A DNA stretch of 35,669 bases, from the NCBI GenBank assembly GCA_020248665.1, contig JADCHE010000200.1, positions 1 through 35,669 on the forward strand, read 5' to 3'. A program made the translations under genes and the position numbers. Positions 33,005-35,669 of this stretch are shown piece after piece. Position 1 is the stretch's first letter; each line of letters begins with the position of its first letter. This DNA is from Burkholderiales bacterium. Its GTDB lineage: Bacteria > Pseudomonadota > Gammaproteobacteria > Burkholderiales > Burkholderiaceae_E. The notes beneath the pieces are model-generated. The model did not search any database and was not told where the DNA came from. It worked only from the letters and a program-made list of their open reading frames with translations.

Positions 33005-34159
33005 ATGGAAGAGCGGAGGGGTATGCCGTGGCGCGGCGACGTGCTGATGCGGATGCAGCGCAGGCTCGGGCTGGCACCCGAGGGCGGGATGGGCACCGCA
33101 CGTCGCGCCGCATTCTGGGGCCTGCTCGGATGGGCGCCGGTGGCCGCCTGGGCGCTGGCGACCGGACACGGTAGCGCATCCGAGACCGAGTCGCTGCTCA
33201 CGCACTACGGCGTGACCGTGCGCCTGCTGATCGCGGTGCCGCTGATGGTCGTGGCCGAGGGCGTGGCGGCCGCGACGGTGCTGCGGCTCGCGACGCATTG
33301 CGCGGTCGCCGGTCTGTTCCACGGCGATCCGGCCGCGCTGCGCCGGCTCGCCGTCGAACTGGCCGAGCTGCGCGATCGTGTCCACCCTTGGGCGGTAGCG
33401 ATCGGCGTGACGCTCGCGTGGGTGCTCGCCTGGCGCGAGACCGGGGGCGCCGGTCGCGCCCATGACCTGGCATGGGCCGGCGGCGACGCCGAGAGCGGCT
33501 TCGGGCCCCTCTGGTACGTCTGGGTCGCGCGGCCGATCTTCATCGCGTTCGTCGCGGCGTGGCTCTGGCGGGCGATGGTGCTCGCGGTCGCGTTGCACCG
33601 GCTCGCGGCGGGCGGGCTGAACGTGGTGCCGTCCCATCCCGATCGCGCGGGCGGACTGGGGTTCGCCGAGCCGCTCGCTACGGCCTTCGGTGTCGTGGCC
33701 TTCGCCCTGTCCGCGGTCATCGCGGCCGGCTGGGCGCACGACGTGGCGGTGCACGGGGCGAACATCGAGGCGCTGCGCGCCCAGATGATCGCGGCGGTGG
33801 TGGTGATCTCGGCGATCTTCCTGTCGCCCTTCGCGGCGCTGGTGCCGCTGATGGTCCGGACGAAGGCCGACGCGCGCCTGCAGTACGGCGCGCTCGTCGC
33901 GCGCTACGGCGATGCGCTGCACCGCCGGTGGATCGTCGGCGAGACCCTGACCGATCCGCTGCTCGACGCGCCCGAGGTCGGTGCGTCCGCCGACGCGGCC
34001 ACGCTGTACGAGGCGGTGATGCGGATGCGGCCGCTGCCGATCGGTCCCGGCGCGCTCCTCGTGGTGGTGGTGCCCGCGACGCTGCCGATGATCGTGCTCG
34101 CCGCCATGCAGATCCCGGTGATCGAGATGCTGAAGACGCTCGCCGGAGCGCTGGTCTGA
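33005..34159 (+). CDS. Multi-pass membrane protein of unknown function
   Basis: A 384-aa protein with about seven hydrophobic helices. The strongest are at about 36-52, 72-90, 128-144, 173-196, 225-242, 264-285 and 350-378. Notable are P-S-H-P-D-R-A-G-G-L-G-F between helices and a charged soluble section with R-Y-G-D-A-L-H-R-R-W around residue 298. No enzyme or transporter motif is recognised. GGGGAGAG lies before the ATG. The following gene starts with an overlap. Confidence 0.75.
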   Translation: MEERRGMPWRGDVLMRMQRRLGLAPEGGMGTARRAAFWGLLGWAPVAAWALATGHGSASETESLLTHYGVTVRLLIAVPLMVVAEGVAAATVLRLATHCAVAGLFHGDPAALRRLAVELAELRDRVHPWAVAIGVTLAWVLAWRETGGAGRAHDLAWAGGDAESGFGPLWYVWVARPIFIAFVAAWLWRAMVLAVALHRLAAGGLNVVPSHPDRAGGLGFAEPLATAFGVVAFALSAVIAAGWAHDVAVHGANIEALRAQMIAAVVVISAIFLSPFAALVPLMVRTKADARLQYGALVARYGDALHRRWIVGETLTDPLLDAPEVGASADAATLYEAVMRMRPLPIGPGALLVVVVPATLPMIVLAAMQIPVIEMLKTLAGALV

Positions 34160-34848
34160 ATCCGCCGGCCGTCCGCGCCGGGAGCGCCCGCGTCCGCCAG
34201 CGGCGCGCCGCCGCGCTCGTCGCGACGCTGCTCGCCGCCGAGGCGGGCGCGCAGGGCATCGACACCGCGCAGCGGCGGCGCCTGGAGCGCGCCCCGGGCG
34301 CCGAGTGGGTCGTCGGCGCGACGCTGCAGCGGGCGCTCGTCGCCGGCGCGCCCGACGCGACGCTGGCCATCGTCACCGCGGATCGCGGGCCGCTGCACCT
34401 CGAGGCGCGCTGGAACTACGAGGCGTCCGGTGCGGGCACCGTGTTCGCCGGCTCGAACTGGCGCGGCGGCACGGATGAGGTCACGGTGACGATCGTGCCG
34501 ATGCTCGGCGTCGCGTTCGGCACCCTGCGGGGCGTGGTGCCGGCCTTGGAGGCGAGTCTCGAGTGGGGCGCGTTCGACGCGTATCTCGAGGCCGAGTGGT
34601 TCGTCGACACCAGCGAGCGGTCACGCAGCTTCGTGTACGCGTGGAGCGAGCTCGGGTGGACCCCGGGCGACGGCTGGCGGCTCGGCGCGGTCGCGCAGCG
34701 CTCGCGGCGCTATGGCGAGTCGCGCGACGTGCAGCGCGGTCTGTTCGTGCAGCGGGAGATCGGCTGGGCGACGCTCGGCGTCTTCGCGTTCGAGCCGGCC
34801 GACCCGTCCCGCCGCCTCGTGCTGCTGATGGTCGGCGCAGGCTTCTGA
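34156..34848 (+). CDS. Secreted/outer-membrane-like protein of unknown function
   Basis: A frame of 231 codons including stop. It has a signal-like N-terminus (R-Q-R-R-A-A-A-L-V-A-T-L-L-A-A-E-A-G-A-Q-G) and a body rich in alternating strands ending in V-G-A-G-F, suggesting a small beta-barrel. The alternation and the terminal phenylalanine are typical of outer-membrane proteins. No ATG, GTG or TTG is available near the signal peptide. The only candidate seen is CTG 34156, overlapping the upstream TGA, so the start is doubtful. The family was not recognised. Confidence 0.6.
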   Translation: MNPPAVRAGSARVRQRRAAALVATLLAAEAGAQGIDTAQRRRLERAPGAEWVVGATLQRALVAGAPDATLAIVTADRGPLHLEARWNYEASGAGTVFAGSNWRGGTDEVTVTIVPMLGVAFGTLRGVVPALEASLEWGAFDAYLEAEWFVDTSERSRSFVYAWSELGWTPGDGWRLGAVAQRSRRYGESRDVQRGLFVQREIGWATLGVFAFEPADPSRRLVLLMVGAGF

Positions 34849-34939
34849 GCGCAGCCCGCGCGGCGCGCGTGGGACAATGCGACCCTGGGGCCGCGCCCGG
34901 CACTGGGTGCGGGGCGCGCGGCGTCCCCCGGAGACGCGC

Positions 34940-35669
34940 ATGGCCGATGCGATCGTGGTGCTGAACGCGGGCTCGTCGAGCCTGAAGTTCTCGCTCTTCG
35001 CCGAGCGGGACGGGGTGCTCGACCCGGTCCTGTCCGGACAGATCGAGAGGCTCCTCACCGCGCCCCGGTTCGTCGCCCGCGATCGCGATCGACGCGTCGT
35101 CGTCGAGCGCTCGTGGGGCGAGGGCGTGCGGCTCGGCCACGACGGGGCGCTCGGGCACCTGATGGGCGTGCTCGACGATCGTCTTGCCGGCGATCGCCTG
35201 CTCGGCGTCGGTCACCGGGTGGTGCACGGCGGCGAGGCGTTCGCGGAGCCGATCCGCGTCGATGCGACGGTGCTCGCCGCGCTGCGCGAGCTCGAGCCGC
35301 TCGCGCCGCTGCACCAGCCGCACAACCTGGCGGCGATCGCCGCGATGCTCGAGCGCGTGCCCGGGCTGCCGCAGGTCGCCTGCTTCGACACCGCCTTCCA
35401 CCGCACGGTGCCCGATCTCGCGCAGATGTTCGGCCTGCCGCACGCGATGCACGAAGCGGGCATCCGGCGCTACGGCTTCCACGGGCTGTCCTATGAGCAC
35501 GTCGCCTCGGTGCTGCCGGGCATCGATCCGCGCGCCGCCGCGGGCCGCACGGTCGTCATGCACCTCGGCAACGGCGCGAGCCTGTGCGCGATGCACGGCG
35601 GGCGCAGCGTCGCGACCACGATGGGCTTCACCGCGGTCGACGGGCTGATGATGGGCACGCGCACCGGCA
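34940..35669 (+). CDS. ackA: Acetate kinase (3' end outside window)
   Basis: The first 243 codons of acetate kinase, which interconverts acetate plus ATP and acetyl phosphate plus ADP. Diagnostic stretches are V-L-N-A-G-S-S-S-L-K-F (first ASKHA motif), G-H-R-V-V-H-G-G, C-F-D-T-A-F-H-R-T and Y-G-F-H-G-L-S-Y. The H-L-G-N-G-A-S and the T-M-G-F-T-A-V-D-G-L-M-M-G-T-R-T-G stretch at the edge are further evidence. CCCGGAGA precedes the ATG. Acetyl phosphate, its product, can phosphorylate receivers, but no link to the local two-component genes is implied. Confidence 0.97.
   Translation, partial: MADAIVVLNAGSSSLKFSLFAERDGVLDPVLSGQIERLLTAPRFVARDRDRRVVVERSWGEGVRLGHDGALGHLMGVLDDRLAGDRLLGVGHRVVHGGEAFAEPIRVDATVLAALRELEPLAPLHQPHNLAAIAAMLERVPGLPQVACFDTAFHRTVPDLAQMFGLPHAMHEAGIRRYGFHGLSYEHVASVLPGIDPRAAAGRTVVMHLGNGASLCAMHGGRSVATTMGFTAVDGLMMGTRTG

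Noticed and set aside
29560-33201. A 1213-codon open frame on the minus strand opposite rplI and dnaB.
   Set aside because: It is a shadow of high-GC coding sequence. The plus strand encodes L9 and DnaB beyond doubt, and the antisense product is a low-complexity R/H/D-rich string.
1-35669. CRISPR array, tRNA, rRNA or prophage.
   Set aside because: No regularly spaced repeats, no tRNA- or rRNA-like sequence and no phage structural genes were seen on either strand.

Overview
The window is about 70% GC and looks like a betaproteobacterial chromosome, most likely Burkholderiales. The best evidence is the rpsF-priB-rpsR-rplI-dnaB block with the betaproteobacterial-type primosomal gene priB, plus a PHA phasin with a lysine/alanine-rich tail. 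Genus cannot be fixed from the sequence alone.

Layout. (1) 1-5673: a lipid-storage neighbourhood. On the minus strand lie a phasin, a patatin-like phospholipase and a TetR regulator cut by the window edge. A two-domain reductase of the fatty acyl-CoA reductase (alcohol-forming) type is divergent from them, and a membrane-anchored lipase faces it. A composite operator-like element sits in the phasin/reductase gap and again in front of the lipase. Its core 16-bp palindrome recurs at 27515, upstream of an uncharacterised gene. (2) 5745-26311: an accessory region tied together by one promoter element. Five copies of a 20-bp motif (consensus CTATGCCAAAGGCCAGTTCC) each stand exactly 39 bp, start to start, ahead of a -10-like hexamer. 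They precede a YSC84/SYLF lipoprotein, a HAD phosphatase fused to a 2H-phosphoesterase-like domain, a decayed DUF1254/DUF1214 gene, a long operon, and a FadL-type porin with a second outer-membrane protein. The long operon encodes a receiver-only regulator, a small membrane protein, a SulP transporter, a DUF202 protein, an anaerobic sulfatase maturase, an arylsulfatase, a DUF1622 protein, a glycine-zipper protein and a ceramidase-like membrane protein. The same stretch holds a histidine kinase with a periplasmic-binding-like sensor domain and an overlapping FixJ/LuxR response regulator, the obvious candidate controller. A hydrolase pseudogene and an IS5-family element with a frameshifted transposase lie between the first motif copy and the kinase. 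(3) 26340-28323: a three-domain envelope lipoprotein and an uncharacterised conserved protein. (4) 28311-32907: housekeeping operon rpsF-priB-rpsR-rplI, strong hairpins, then dnaB interrupted by a 421-residue intein with a homing-endonuclease domain. (5) 33005-35669: a multi-pass membrane protein, a secreted/outer-membrane candidate, and the start of ackA.

The main discovery candidate is the five-promoter regulon. It joins a two-component system to sulfatase activation, a sulfate-family transporter, lipid-active membrane proteins and outer-membrane channels. My inference is that it senses and processes an amphipathic, possibly sulfated, substrate or an envelope-lipid stress. The shared promoter architecture is seen directly; the function is not proven.
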